A stretch of DNA of 64,000 bases from Mycobacterium lehmannii (lineage in GTDB: Bacteria; Actinomycetota; Actinomycetes; Mycobacteriales; Mycobacteriaceae). The notes below the pieces were generated by a model. It was given only the letters and a program-made list of their open reading frames with translations, searched no databases and was not told where the DNA came from. Position 1 is the stretch's first letter. Every line of letters starts with the position of its first letter. The stretch spans positions 1 to 64,000 of the forward strand of contig NZ_NKCN01000019.1 in assembly GCF_002245535.1 (NCBI RefSeq), in the 5' to 3' direction. A program made the translations under genes and the position numbers. Shown here piece by piece: positions 40,874-49,988 of the stretch.

Positions 40874-41953
40874 GTGACAACTTCTGGACCCGCCGTCCCT
40901 GCTCCCGACACCGGACCCGATGCAGGCGCCGTATGGCATTACGGCGATCCGCTGGGTGAACAACGGGCCGCCGCCGACGCCGCCGTCGTGGTGGACCGCT
41001 CGAACCGCGCCGTGCTCACGCTCACGGGCGCTGACCGCAAGGCGTGGCTGCACAACCTCACCACCCAGCACGTCAGCGAGCTGGCCGACGGCGCGGTCAC
41101 CGAGAATCTCAGCCTCGACGGGCAGGGCCGTGTCGAAGATCACTGGGTGCAGACCGAACTCGGCGACATCACCTATCTCGACACCGAACCGACGCGCGGC
41201 GAGCCGCTGCTGGGCTACCTGCGCAAGATGGTGTTCTGGTCCGACGTCGCCGTCGAAGCTGCCGATCTGGCGGTGTTGTCGCTGCTCGGCCCGCGATTGG
41301 GCGATGGTGGGGTGCTCGGCGCGCTGGGTGTCGATTCGCTTCCGGCGCAGCAGACGGCTGTCGCGCTCACCGAGGGCGGCTTTCTGCGTCGTCTCGGCGG
41401 TGACGGAGTCGAACTCGACCTGGTCGTCCCCCGTGACCAGGTGCAGCCGTGGCTGCGGCGGCTCACCGACGCCGGGGTCCGGCCCGCCGGGGTCTGGGCG
41501 TACGAGGCACACCGTGTCGCCGCGCTGCGGGCACGCCTGGGGGTGGACACCGATGAGCGCACGATCCCGCACGAGGTGGGCTGGATCGGCTCCGCCGTGC
41601 ATTTGGACAAGGGCTGCTACCGCGGACAGGAGACGGTCGCGCGGGTGCACAACCTGGGTAAACCGCCCCGAATGCTGGTCCGGCTGCACCTCGACGGTTC
41701 CAGCGACCGACCGGCCACCGGCGACCCGGTGCTGGCCGGCGGCCGGACCGTCGGGCGTCTCGGCACCGTCGTCGACCACGTCGACGAGGGGCCGGTGGCG
41801 CTGGCGCTGCTCAAGCGCGGCCTGCCCGCGGACACCGAATTGACCGTCGACGGCGTGCCGGCCGTCATCGACGCGGACTCGCTTCCGCCACCCGACGTCG
41901 CAGGTGCCGGGCGGCGCGCGGTCGAGCAGCTGCGCGGCGGGGCGCGGCCGTGA
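40874..41953 (+). CDS. ygfZ: Folate-binding YgfZ/GcvT-like protein
   Basis: A 359-residue tetrahydrofolate-binding protein of the YgfZ family, which assists iron-sulfur cluster enzymes. The diagnostic motif is KGCYRGQETVARVHN (about residues 251-265), containing the redox-active cysteine. It matches M. tuberculosis Rv0811c. A TANNNT hexamer sits 6 nt before the GTG start. It is divergent from pabC, a sensible pairing since both are folate-linked. Confidence 0.9.
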   Translation: MTTSGPAVPAPDTGPDAGAVWHYGDPLGEQRAAADAAVVVDRSNRAVLTLTGADRKAWLHNLTTQHVSELADGAVTENLSLDGQGRVEDHWVQTELGDITYLDTEPTRGEPLLGYLRKMVFWSDVAVEAADLAVLSLLGPRLGDGGVLGALGVDSLPAQQTAVALTEGGFLRRLGGDGVELDLVVPRDQVQPWLRRLTDAGVRPAGVWAYEAHRVAALRARLGVDTDERTIPHEVGWIGSAVHLDKGCYRGQETVARVHNLGKPPRMLVRLHLDGSSDRPATGDPVLAGGRTVGRLGTVVDHVDEGPVALALLKRGLPADTELTVDGVPAVIDADSLPPPDVAGAGRRAVEQLRGGARP

Positions 41954-41987
41954 CGAGGCCCTGCCAGCGCCGCGAGGCCAAGCACGC

Positions 41988-42075
41988 TAAAGTGTTGGCA
42001 GGACGATAAAAAACAGATCAGATCGGAGCCGCCTACCAATTGGGCCGCTCCGTTATTGCGCGAGGGGGTCCCCCC
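41988..42075 (+). promoter_or_regulatory. Promoter and structured leader of the DUF3073 gene
   Basis: TAAAGT (41988-41993) is a TANNNT -10. The following leader contains CGGAGC...GCTCCG (about 42024-42052), a 6-bp stem, and then GGGGGTCCCCC directly before the ATG, a palindrome that could block or expose the start. No usual ribosome site is seen. Confidence 0.4.
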
Positions 42076-42255
42076 ATGGGCCGCGGCCGGGCGAAGGCAA
42101 AGCAGACCAAGGTTGCTCGTGAGCTTAAATACAGCTCACCACAGACCGACTTAAAGCGGCTTCAGCAAGAGCTGTCGGGCGCTTCCGAGAACGACCTGAA
42201 CGGCACCGATCCGGTGGCCGACGAGTGGGTCGACGAGGACGACTGGCGTCGCTGA
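42076..42255 (+). CDS. DUF3073 protein
   Basis: A 59-residue conserved actinobacterial protein beginning MGRGRAKAKQTKVARELKYS, with a basic N-terminus and an acidic C-terminus (DEWVDEDDW). It matches M. tuberculosis Rv0810c. The function is unknown. The ATG at 42076 begins the conserved segment; an upstream in-frame extension adds non-conserved residues. It converges with purM. Confidence 0.85.
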   Translation: MGRGRAKAKQTKVARELKYSSPQTDLKRLQQELSGASENDLNGTDPVADEWVDEDDWRR

Positions 42256-42258
42256 CCC

Positions 42259-43332
42259 CTAAAAGCGCGGGTGCTGACCCACGAGTTCGGCTCGTGGGCC
42301 GTCCTTACCGCCCTTTTTGACCGTTCCCAGCGTCCAGCAGTTCAGGTGGCGCGCGGTCAGAATCGCCAGGGCGCGGTCGGTGTCTTCGGGCGCGACGATC
42401 GCGACCATGCCGACGCCCATGTTGAAGGTCCGCTCCATCTCGACGCGCTCGACCCGTCCGCGCTGCCCGATCATCGCGAACACCGGTGCCGGCGTCCACG
42501 TGCCACGGTCGATTTCGGCGACCAGACCGTGCGGGATCACGCGCTCGAGGTTGCCGGCCAACCCGCCGCCTGTGACATGGCAGAACGTGCGAACCTGGGT
42601 TTCGGCGGCCAGCGCCAGACAGTCCTTGGCATAGATCCGGGTCGGCTCCAGAAGCTCCTCGCCCAGAGTGCGGCCGAACTCTTCGACATGGCCTGCCAGG
42701 TTCATCCGGTCGATCTCGAGCAGCACCTTGCGCGCCAACGAGTATCCGTTTGAGTGCAAGCCCGTCGAGGCCATCGCGATCAGCACGTCGCCGGGCTTGA
42801 CCCGGTCAGGGCCGAGCACGTCATCGGCCTCGACCACGCCCACCCCGGTCGCCGAGATGTCGTAATGGTCGGGCGCCATCAGACCGGGATGTTCGGCCGT
42901 CTCACCGCCGAGCAGTGCGCAACCGGCCTGCAGGCAGCCGTTGGCGATGCCTGCCACCAGTTCGCTGATCCGCTCGGGGACCGTGCGGCCCACCGCGATG
43001 TAGTCCTGTAGGAACAGCGGTTCGGCACCGCAGACGACCAGATCGTCGACGACCATCGCGACCAGGTCGATTCCGACGGTGTCGTGCTTGTCCATGGCCT
43101 GGGCCACCGCCAGCTTGGTGCCGACTCCGTCGGTGGAGGAGGCCAGCACCGGCTCCCGGTAGCCGCCGCGCAGCGCGAACAGTCCGGCAAAGCCGCCGAT
43201 ACCGCCGCGCACCTCGGGTCGGGTCGCTTTCTCGGCGAGCGGTTTGAGGAGTTCGACGGCGCGGTCACCGGCTTCGATGTCGACCCCGGCCGACGCGTAG
43301 GAGATGCCGGCAGGTTCGGCGCGTTCGGTCAT
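42259..43332 (-). CDS. purM: Phosphoribosylformylglycinamidine cyclo-ligase PurM
   Basis: A 357-residue AIR synthetase that closes the imidazole ring in purine synthesis using ATP. The N-terminal SYASAGVDIEAGDRAVELLKP and the ATP-binding GGIGGFAGLF are typical, and the CALLGGETAEHPGLM motif lies near residue 136. It corresponds to Rv0809. The nearest -10 candidate, TAGCCT, lies 8 nt before the ATG. Confidence 0.95.
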   Translation of the reverse strand: MTERAEPAGISYASAGVDIEAGDRAVELLKPLAEKATRPEVRGGIGGFAGLFALRGGYREPVLASSTDGVGTKLAVAQAMDKHDTVGIDLVAMVVDDLVVCGAEPLFLQDYIAVGRTVPERISELVAGIANGCLQAGCALLGGETAEHPGLMAPDHYDISATGVGVVEADDVLGPDRVKPGDVLIAMASTGLHSNGYSLARKVLLEIDRMNLAGHVEEFGRTLGEELLEPTRIYAKDCLALAAETQVRTFCHVTGGGLAGNLERVIPHGLVAEIDRGTWTPAPVFAMIGQRGRVERVEMERTFNMGVGMVAIVAPEDTDRALAILTARHLNCWTLGTVKKGGKDGPRAELVGQHPRF

Positions 43333-43440
43333 CGCGGTAAAGGCTACCGGTGTTCGCCGCGCTGCGGTAACCGCCTACGGCCGTCCCCACTCCGGCCGAG
43401 ATGCCGCGCGATTGCCCACGGTGTGCCAATCTGACCGCTC

Positions 43441-43884
43441 ATGACAACAGTTCGCTGGTCGGCCTCTGCCCTGTGCGCGTCGGTGATGGTCGCCGTGGCG
43501 TTGTTCGGCCAGGCCGAAGCGGCCGCGACACCGTCGTCCGGCGTACAAGCCAGGACGCTCTCGGAGGCGACGGTCGACGGAATCGACTACGTCACCCGCG
43601 AGATCACCATCGCGCCCGGCGGCAGCACCGGTTGGCACTATCACGACGGCCGGGTGTACGGCGTGATCCGCGAGGGCACGCTCACCCACGACGCCGCGGC
43701 CAACTGCGCGCCCGACGGCGTCTATCCGCCGGGCGCACCGATCACGGAGGCCACCGGCCCTGGCAATGTGCACATCGGCCGCAACCTGGGCCCGGCGCCG
43801 CTGGTGATGTGGGTGCTTTACATCAAGCCCGCGGGCACACCGCTGTCGGTTGACATGCCCGATCCCGGTTGCGGGTTTGCCTGA
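43441..43884 (+). CDS. Secreted cupin-like protein
   Basis: A 147-residue protein with a signal peptide (MTTVRWSASALCASVMVAVA, cleavage near AEA at 26-28) and a single cupin barrel: GGSTGWHYHDGRVYGVIREGTLTH carries two histidines of the metal site. Two cysteines (NCAPD, DPGCGFA) may pair. The substrate is unknown. The last codons overlap the longest possible frame of the next gene. Confidence 0.75.
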   Translation: MTTVRWSASALCASVMVAVALFGQAEAAATPSSGVQARTLSEATVDGIDYVTREITIAPGGSTGWHYHDGRVYGVIREGTLTHDAAANCAPDGVYPPGAPITEATGPGNVHIGRNLGPAPLVMWVLYIKPAGTPLSVDMPDPGCGFA

Positions 43885-43909
43885 CGCCGAAACCGGCGAT
43901 CCCGGCGAG

Positions 43910-44866
43910 GTGACTGACGACATCCGTTGCTTGGTGACCGGAGCGACCGGCTACATCGGTGGCCGGTTGGTGCCCGCGTTACTCGACCGCGGCCACACGG
44001 TACGTGCGCTGGCGCGCAACCCCGACAAACTCGACGCCGTGCCGTGGCGCGACCGGGTCGAGGTGGCGCGTGGGGACCTCGGGGACGTCGACTCGCTGCG
44101 AGAAGCGTTCGCCGGCAGCGACGTCGTCTACTACCTGGTGCATTCGATGGGCAGCTCGTCCGATTTCGTCGAGGAGGAGGCTCGCTCGGCCCGCAACGTC
44201 GTGGCCGCCGCCCGCGATGCGGGCGTCAAGCGACTGGTGTACCTGAGCGGACTGCACCCCGCGGGAGCCGACCTCTCCCCGCATCTACAGTCGCGGACCG
44301 ACGTCGGCGAGATCCTACTCGAGTCCGGAATCGAGACCGTCGTCTTGCAGGCCGGCATCGTGATCGGTGCGGGTTCGGCGTCGTTCGAGATGATCCGCCA
44401 CCTGACCAACCGGCTGCCGCTGATGACCACTCCGAAGTGGGTGCACAACAAGATCCAGCCCATCGCGATCGACGATGCGTTGCATTATCTGGCGGAGGCC
44501 GCCACGGCGCCGGTGCCCACGTCGCGCACGTGGGACATCGGCGGGCCCGACGTCTTCGAGTACGGCGAAGCGATGCAGGTGTACGCCGACGTATCGGGAC
44601 GGCGACGCCGCGTGATGGTCGTATTGCCTTGGCTCACACCGACAATCGCGAGCTGGTGGATCGGGTTGGTGACCCCGCTCCCCGGCGGGCTGGCGCGGCC
44701 GCTTGTGGAGTCGCTGGAGTGTGACGCGGTGATGGCCGACCACGATATCGACGACATCATCGCGCCGCCCGAGGGTGGTCTCACCGGTTACCGGGAGGCG
44801 GTGGCCAAAGCCCTGGAGAGGGGACCGCTACCGACCGATCCGCACTGGGCGCACGTGGGGACGTAG
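43910..44866 (+). CDS. NAD(P)-binding (atypical SDR) protein
   Basis: A 318-residue NmrA/atypical SDR-like protein with a Rossmann motif TGATGYIGG (near residue 8) and LVYLSGLHP in place of the usual serine region. The C-terminal portion includes a hydrophobic segment (PWLTPTIASWWIGLVTPLPGG), probably membrane-associated. The GTG at 43910 is chosen because it sits directly before the conserved Rossmann start; an upstream frame overlaps the cupin gene. The substrate is unknown. It converges with purF. Confidence 0.75.
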   Translation: MTDDIRCLVTGATGYIGGRLVPALLDRGHTVRALARNPDKLDAVPWRDRVEVARGDLGDVDSLREAFAGSDVVYYLVHSMGSSSDFVEEEARSARNVVAAARDAGVKRLVYLSGLHPAGADLSPHLQSRTDVGEILLESGIETVVLQAGIVIGAGSASFEMIRHLTNRLPLMTTPKWVHNKIQPIAIDDALHYLAEAATAPVPTSRTWDIGGPDVFEYGEAMQVYADVSGRRRRVMVVLPWLTPTIASWWIGLVTPLPGGLARPLVESLECDAVMADHDIDDIIAPPEGGLTGYREAVAKALERGPLPTDPHWAHVGT

Positions 44867-44892
44867 TCACGGGCGACGGTTACAGACGGCAG

Positions 44893-46422
44893 CTACGGAC
44901 GACGCAGCGCCGAGACGTTGTCGTTGCCGGGCTGCAGCGGGATACCGCTCTTGGCGGCGGTCGAAAGCATGTGTTCGATCACGTTCTTGCCCAACGCCGA
45001 TTCGCCCGGCAACTCGATCGGGTACTTGCCGTCGAAGCATGCGCTGCACAACCGCGATGCGGGCTGCTCGGTGGCCGCGATCATGCCCTGCTTGGAGATG
45101 TAGCCGAGCGTGTCGGCGCCGATCGCGTGGCGCACCGCCTCGAGCATCTCGTTCTCGTCGTCGACGGCGTTGGCGATGAGCTCGGCCGGGGTGGCGAAAT
45201 CGATGCCGTAGAAGCACGGCCACTTCACGGGCGGGGATGCAATGCGCACGTGCACCTCGACCGCCCCCGCCTCCCGCAGCATCCGGATCAGGGCGCGCTG
45301 GGTGTTGCCGCGGACGATCGAATCGTCGACGACGATCAGGCGCCGCCCGCGGATCACTTCCTTGAGCGGGTTGAGCTTGAGCCGGATGCCGAGTTGGCGG
45401 ATGGTCTGGGACGGCTGGATGAAGGTGCGTCCGACATAGGCGTTCTTCATCAGGCCTTGGCCGTACGGGATTCCGGACTCCTGCGCATAGCCCACCGCGG
45501 CGGGTGTGCCCGACTCCGGCACGCCGATCACCAGGTCGGCCTCGACCGGCATCTCCCTGGCCAGCCGGCGCCCGATGTCGACGCGCGTCGCGTGCACCGA
45601 TCGCCCGGCCAGCGTGCTGTCGGGCCGCGCGAGATAGACGTATTCGAAGACGCAGCCCTTGGGCTCCGGGCTGGCGAACCGGGTGGATCGCACCCCGTCG
45701 GCGTCGATCGCCAGCAGCTCGCCCGGTTCGATGTCGCGGACGAAGGAGGCGCCGACGATATCGAGCGCCGCGGTCTCCGACGCGACGACCCAGCCGCGGT
45801 CCAACCGCCCCAGCGCCAGCGGCCGCACTCCGTACGGGTCGCGGGCCGCATACAGGGTGTTCTCGTCCATCCACGTCAGACAGAACGCGCCGCGCACCGT
45901 GGGCAGCAGTTCGAGGGCGGCCTGCTCGAGCGTCGAATCGGCCGCACCGTGGGCCAGCAGGGCGCCGAGGATGTCGGAGTCGGTGGTCGCCACCGGAGCG
46001 CCCCTGGTGTCGAGCAGCCCGGCCTCACGGGCCCGGGCCGCCAACTCGGCGGCGTTCACGAGGTTGCCGTTGTGTCCCAGGGCCACGCCGGTACCGGCCG
46101 AGGTGTTCCGGAACACCGGCTGGGCGTTCTCCCACGTCGTCGACCCGGTGGTGGAATAGCGACAGTGCCCGATCGCGACGTGGCCCTCCATCGCGGCCAG
46201 CGTCTGCTCGTCGAACACCTGGCTCACCAGGCCCAGATCCTTGAAGACCAGCACCTGCGAGCCGTCGGCGACGGCGATGCCCGCCGCCTCCTGCCCGCGG
46301 TGCTGTAGGGCGTACAAGCCGTAGTACGTGAGCTTGGCGACCTCTTCACCCGGCGCCCAGACGCCGAATACGCCGCACTCTTCGCGGGGTTCGTTATCCG
46401 TATCCGTCTGCTCGCCGGTCAC
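44893..46422 (-). CDS. purF: Amidophosphoribosyltransferase PurF
   Basis: A 509-residue enzyme that commits PRPP to purine synthesis. A short propeptide (MTGEQTDTDNEPREE) precedes the Ntn cysteine C16 (CGVFGVW), and the glutaminase domain continues with NGNLVNAAEL. The PRT domain has the PRPP loop IVVDDSIVRGNT. It corresponds to Rv0808. TAGCAT (46453-46458, minus) is a likely -10. Confidence 0.95.
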   Translation of the reverse strand: MTGEQTDTDNEPREECGVFGVWAPGEEVAKLTYYGLYALQHRGQEAAGIAVADGSQVLVFKDLGLVSQVFDEQTLAAMEGHVAIGHCRYSTTGSTTWENAQPVFRNTSAGTGVALGHNGNLVNAAELAARAREAGLLDTRGAPVATTDSDILGALLAHGAADSTLEQAALELLPTVRGAFCLTWMDENTLYAARDPYGVRPLALGRLDRGWVVASETAALDIVGASFVRDIEPGELLAIDADGVRSTRFASPEPKGCVFEYVYLARPDSTLAGRSVHATRVDIGRRLAREMPVEADLVIGVPESGTPAAVGYAQESGIPYGQGLMKNAYVGRTFIQPSQTIRQLGIRLKLNPLKEVIRGRRLIVVDDSIVRGNTQRALIRMLREAGAVEVHVRIASPPVKWPCFYGIDFATPAELIANAVDDENEMLEAVRHAIGADTLGYISKQGMIAATEQPASRLCSACFDGKYPIELPGESALGKNVIEHMLSTAAKSGIPLQPGNDNVSALRRP

Positions 46423-46959
46423 GATAGGGCTGCTCCGAGGGGAGGGTGGCTGATGCTACGAGTCTACGGGCATTCATGTACAGCTTGGCATCTGCGGGGC
46501 GTGTCGTGGGACACGTCCACGACGGCAGTCGATAGTCACCTTCCACGTCCGCGCCCACGCCTACCCCTGAACATCCGGGCCGACGACTGGTGGAAGAGAC
46601 CGTGACCGCTTCTGCTTCGTGTACTTCGGGTCGGTCGGCACGTGTCCGGGGTGGACGCGGGCTTGCACCTCGACTCGGGCAGCGGCGACCAAGCGGCCAT
46701 CTGGGTACTGCTGTACCGCGGGCTTGTCGTCTCCGTCGTCGCCACGGTGGGTCGTATGGCGGCGGACCCGCCAAGCACGACGCGTACGGTAACACCGCAT
46801 AGACAGCGAGTTGGTCTCGGCGCCTGCGCTTTTCGACGACACAGCGGGCGCGCTCGAGTGCCCGGCCCGGCCACACGAACGGTCGAGCGGCTCACCCGCT
46901 GTGCACCCGCGGCTTCAGCTGGGTTCAGGACTATCCGTACTTCCAGTGACCGTCGCCGG
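46423..46959. other. Intergenic region with no supported gene
   Basis: 537 bases separate purF from the SCP-like gene. The left end holds the purF promoter (TAGCAT, minus). Overlapping frames exist on both strands; one on the minus strand (about 46561-46842) contains a protein-like stretch (KPAVQQYPDGRLVAAARVEV) but has no ribosome site or recognised family. It could be a decayed gene. Confidence 0.4.
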
Positions 46960-47346
46960 TCAGAGTCGCAGTATCGGTAGCCAGTCGGCGATCTCAGCTG
47001 CGCGTGAGCCCGACATGACCAGCGTGCCGTCTGCTACGGCGTCGGCCATGGTGGCCAGGCCGGTCGCCAACAGCAGCCACGTTCGCGGATCGGTTTCGAC
47101 CACGTTGGGCGGATTACCGCGCCGGTGCGACGGGCCTTCGATGCACTGCACCGCGACGAACGGTGGCACGCGAACCTCGACGCTGGAACCCGGCGCCGAC
47201 GCCGCGAGCGTGCGCGCCGTCAACCGGACCGCCTCGCCGAGTTGGGTGCGCGACGGTGCCGCCTGCGAGTCATCGCGCAGCCAGTCGGCGAGCGCTTCCA
47301 CCGCGGCGCGGGTCTTCGCCGGATCGGCTGTATGACGGGCGGCCAT
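46960..47346 (-). CDS. SCP-like (bacterial sterol-carrier-type) protein
   Basis: A 128-residue small protein with TRTLAASAPGSSVEVRVPPFVAVQCIEG and a hydrophobic C-terminal DPRTWLLLATGLATMADAVADGTLVMSGSRAAEIADWLPI, matching the SCP_3 family and M. tuberculosis Rv0807. The natural ligand is not known. It is divergent from the MceA-type gene, with only 16 nt between the two starts. Confidence 0.8.
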   Translation of the reverse strand: MAARHTADPAKTRAAVEALADWLRDDSQAAPSRTQLGEAVRLTARTLAASAPGSSVEVRVPPFVAVQCIEGPSHRRGNPPNVVETDPRTWLLLATGLATMADAVADGTLVMSGSRAAEIADWLPILRL

Positions 47347-47350
47347 AACC

Positions 47351-47356
47351 TACTGT
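47351..47356 (+). promoter_or_regulatory. -10 element of leaderless promoter, MceA-type gene
   Basis: TACTGT followed by 6 nt and the GTG at 47363. The divergent SCP-like gene starts only 16 nt away. Confidence 0.45.
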
Positions 47357-47362
47357 CTCAAA

Positions 47363-48571
47363 GTGTTTGTCGACCGTCACAAGCCGCCGTACAAGGTGGC
47401 CGGTGCGGTGCTGTTGATCGTCGCGACCGTTGCGGCGAGCCTGCTCTACCTCCAGTTCCGCGGCGACCTGAGCCGCAAGGCGCAGCTGACCGTGCTGTCG
47501 CCGCGCGCGGGTCTGGTGGTCGAACGGGGAGCCAAGGTGACCTACAACGGAGTCGAGATCGGCCGGGTCAGCGCTATCTTGCATGTCGACAATGCCGCCG
47601 GGAGGCCGGCGGAGTTGTCGTTGAACGTCAATCCGCGCTATCTGGAACGCATTCCGGCGAACGTGACCGCCGAGATTCGCGCCACCACCGTGTTCGGCAA
47701 CAAGTACATCTCGCTGGAGTCTCCCGACGATGCTTCGGCACAACATATCTCGGCCGGGGCTGTGATCGAGGCATCCGCGGTGACGACCGAGTTCAACACC
47801 GTCTTCGAGACGGTCATCGCGCTCGCCGAGAAGGTCGACCCGATCAAGCTGAACCAGACGTTGGCGGCGACGGCCGAAGCGCTCAGCGGCCTCGGCGGCA
47901 GCGGTTTCGGCGACTCGCTGGTGAACGGCGACCGGATCCTCGACGACCTCAACGCGCGGATGCCGGCCATCCGCACCGACACCCGCCTGCTGGCCGATCT
48001 CGTCGAGGTCTACGCCGACGCGTCGGTGGATCTCTGGGACGGATTGCGGGACGCCGCGGACTCCGCCCGCACGTTCAACGAGCACCGCACCGACATCGAC
48101 ACCGCCCTGATGGCCGCGCTCGGCTTCGCCGACGTGGCGGCCGACACCATCGAACGCGGCGGCCCCTATCTCGTGCGCGGCGCCGCCGACCTGGTGCCGA
48201 CGGCCCAGCTGTTCGACCACCACAGCCCCGCAATCGTGTGCACCATCCGTAAGTACGCCGAAGTGCAGCCCAGAGTGGCGAAGACGTTGGGCGGGAACGG
48301 ATATTCGCTGACAGGCGGCGGCGGCATCCTGGCCGGCGCAGGCAACCCGTACATCTACCCGGACAACCTGCCGCGGGTCAACGCGAGGGGCGGGCCGGAA
48401 GGCCGTCCGGGCTGCTGGCAGGACATCACCCGCGACCTGTATCCCACGCCGTACCTGGTGATGGACACCGGCGCCAGCATCGCCCCGTACAACCACCTCG
48501 AGCTCGGCCAGCCGATGTTCATCGAGTACGTGTGGGGACGCCAGATCGGCGAGCTGACCATCAATCCCTGA
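47363..48571 (+). CDS. Orphan MceA-type mammalian-cell-entry protein
   Basis: A 402-residue MCE-family protein with an N-terminal membrane anchor (about residues 9-30). The MCE domain has LTVLSPRAGLVVERGAKVTYNGVEIGRV and TTVFGNKYISLESP (about residues 42-120). A helical region follows, then a C-terminal portion with NPYIYPDNLPRVNARGGP and APYNHLELGQPMFIEYVWG, typical of MceA subunits. MCE proteins take lipids, sterols or fatty acids across the envelope as part of an ABC-like Mce complex. No yrbE permease genes or other mce genes are nearby, so this copy must work with a complex encoded elsewhere or be a lone variant. Confidence 0.85.
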   Translation: MFVDRHKPPYKVAGAVLLIVATVAASLLYLQFRGDLSRKAQLTVLSPRAGLVVERGAKVTYNGVEIGRVSAILHVDNAAGRPAELSLNVNPRYLERIPANVTAEIRATTVFGNKYISLESPDDASAQHISAGAVIEASAVTTEFNTVFETVIALAEKVDPIKLNQTLAATAEALSGLGGSGFGDSLVNGDRILDDLNARMPAIRTDTRLLADLVEVYADASVDLWDGLRDAADSARTFNEHRTDIDTALMAALGFADVAADTIERGGPYLVRGAADLVPTAQLFDHHSPAIVCTIRKYAEVQPRVAKTLGGNGYSLTGGGGILAGAGNPYIYPDNLPRVNARGGPEGRPGCWQDITRDLYPTPYLVMDTGASIAPYNHLELGQPMFIEYVWGRQIGELTINP

Positions 48572-48576
48572 GTGCC

Positions 48577-49368
48577 TCAGTCGGGCAAACCGAACAGTTT
48601 CACCACGCCGTGGTCGCGCCCGGCGGTGTAACCGCCGTCGACCGCGATCGCCTGACCGGTGACGAATGATGCATCGGGTGAGACGAGAAACGCTGCGACC
48701 GAAGCGATCTCGTCGGGTCTACCGCGCCTCTGCAACGCATGCTCTTCGGTGATGGACTGCAGCGGGCCCTCCATACCCTCCAGTCCCATCACGCTTTCCA
48801 GCATCGGGGTGTCGATGAAACCGGGGCAGATGGCGTTGGCGCGGATACCGCTGGGGCCGTAGTCGAGTGCGACGTTCTTGGTCAGGATCACGACACCCCC
48901 TTTGGCGGCGTTGTAGCTGCTGCCACCTGCCGTGCCCTCCAACCCTTCGACGCTGGCCAGCGTGACGATCGACCCGCGCTCACCGTCTACCCGCGGTTGT
49001 TCGATCATCTTCGCCAGGGCGGCCTTGACCACCAGGAACGTCCCGGTGAGGTTGACCGCGATGACGCGGTCCCACTCGGTGCGGTCGAGCAGGTGTACCG
49101 GCCCGCCGCCTGCCACCCCCGCGGCGTGCACGACACCGTCGAGGCGACCACTCACCGCGGCGAAGACGGAGGCGACCGCGGTCTCATCGGTGACGTCGGC
49201 GACGACGAACTCGAAACCGTCGCCCGGGTTCTCACGTGGCTCGACCACGTCCGCGCCGATCACGGTGCCGCCCTCGGCGAGCAGGCGCCTCGCGGTGGCC
49301 AGACCGATACCCGATGCCGCACCGGTCACGACGAAGGTGCGGCGACGGGCTCGCCCTGCTGTGCTCAT
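48577..49368 (-). CDS. Short-chain dehydrogenase/reductase
   Basis: A 263-residue classical SDR: TGAASGIG (near residue 15), NLTGTFLV, SSYNAAKGG with the catalytic Tyr/Lys, and the C-terminal FVTGQAIAVDGGYTAG. The substrate is unknown. The ATG at 49368 overlaps the end of the protease gene upstream in the transcript by 4 nt, so the two are coupled. Confidence 0.85.
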   Translation of the reverse strand: MSTAGRARRRTFVVTGAASGIGLATARRLLAEGGTVIGADVVEPRENPGDGFEFVVADVTDETAVASVFAAVSGRLDGVVHAAGVAGGGPVHLLDRTEWDRVIAVNLTGTFLVVKAALAKMIEQPRVDGERGSIVTLASVEGLEGTAGGSSYNAAKGGVVILTKNVALDYGPSGIRANAICPGFIDTPMLESVMGLEGMEGPLQSITEEHALQRRGRPDEIASVAAFLVSPDASFVTGQAIAVDGGYTAGRDHGVVKLFGLPD

Positions 49369-49988
49369 GACCGTGACTCTATGCGCCGCTGCACGGCCAG
49401 CGCCGCCAATGCCCCGGCTTCGTTGGCGGCCAGATGGGCCAGCATCGGCGCCACGACGCTGCCCGACCGCGCATGCAACCACCCGAAGAACCAGCCCGCG
49501 ACGCCGGTGAACAGGACGGTGCCCAGCACCGGGTTGCGCGTGATGCGGGCGTCCATGATGTGCCAGAGACCGAACGCCGCCGCCTGCAGTAGGCGCCCGC
49601 CGGCAGGCCGGAACGCGGTCTCGGCGGTGTTGCCCAACGTGGCTCGGTAGGCTACCTCCTCGGGCCAGACGGTGCCGATCGGGATCTCGAGCGCCATCCA
49701 CCGCACGGGATGGCCGGGCAGTTCTCGGGCGGCCATTGCGCGCCGCACCGACGGGATCGCGGTGCCGACGGTGACTCCCAACGCGATCGGCGCGGCGGCG
49801 GCCGATCCGTAGCGCAGGCCCGACCACAGCGCCGGTGGGCGCAACCCGAGCGGAGGACGCGCGAGCGCGTAGACGCCTGCGCCCAACGCGGCATTCCACA
49901 TCGGGTGGAACCGCACCCGAGGCGCGATGAAGCTCCATCCCACCAGCGCGACCGCAACGGCAACAGCCCGAAACTTTCCCGCTCCCAT
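49365..49988 (-). CDS. CPBP-family intramembrane metalloprotease
   Basis: A 207-residue membrane protein with about five to six helices. CPBP/Abi motifs are present: PEEVAYRATLG (the EExxxR type), FGLWHIMDA and MLAHLAANEAG, which supply the metal ligands. It corresponds to M. tuberculosis Rv0804. Bacterial members process peptides or confer self-immunity, but no substrate gene is seen. Its stop overlaps the SDR start and its ATG overlaps the hydrolase stop (TGATG). Confidence 0.8.
   Translation of the reverse strand: MGAGKFRAVAVAVALVGWSFIAPRVRFHPMWNAALGAGVYALARPPLGLRPPALWSGLRYGSAAAAPIALGVTVGTAIPSVRRAMAARELPGHPVRWMALEIPIGTVWPEEVAYRATLGNTAETAFRPAGGRLLQAAAFGLWHIMDARITRNPVLGTVLFTGVAGWFFGWLHARSGSVVAPMLAHLAANEAGALAALAVQRRIESRS

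Noticed and set aside
40823..41779. N-terminal extension of pabC antisense to ygfZ
   Set aside because: The class IV aminotransferase begins at the ATG at 40822; the upstream extension has no conserved content and runs opposite to the ygfZ gene.
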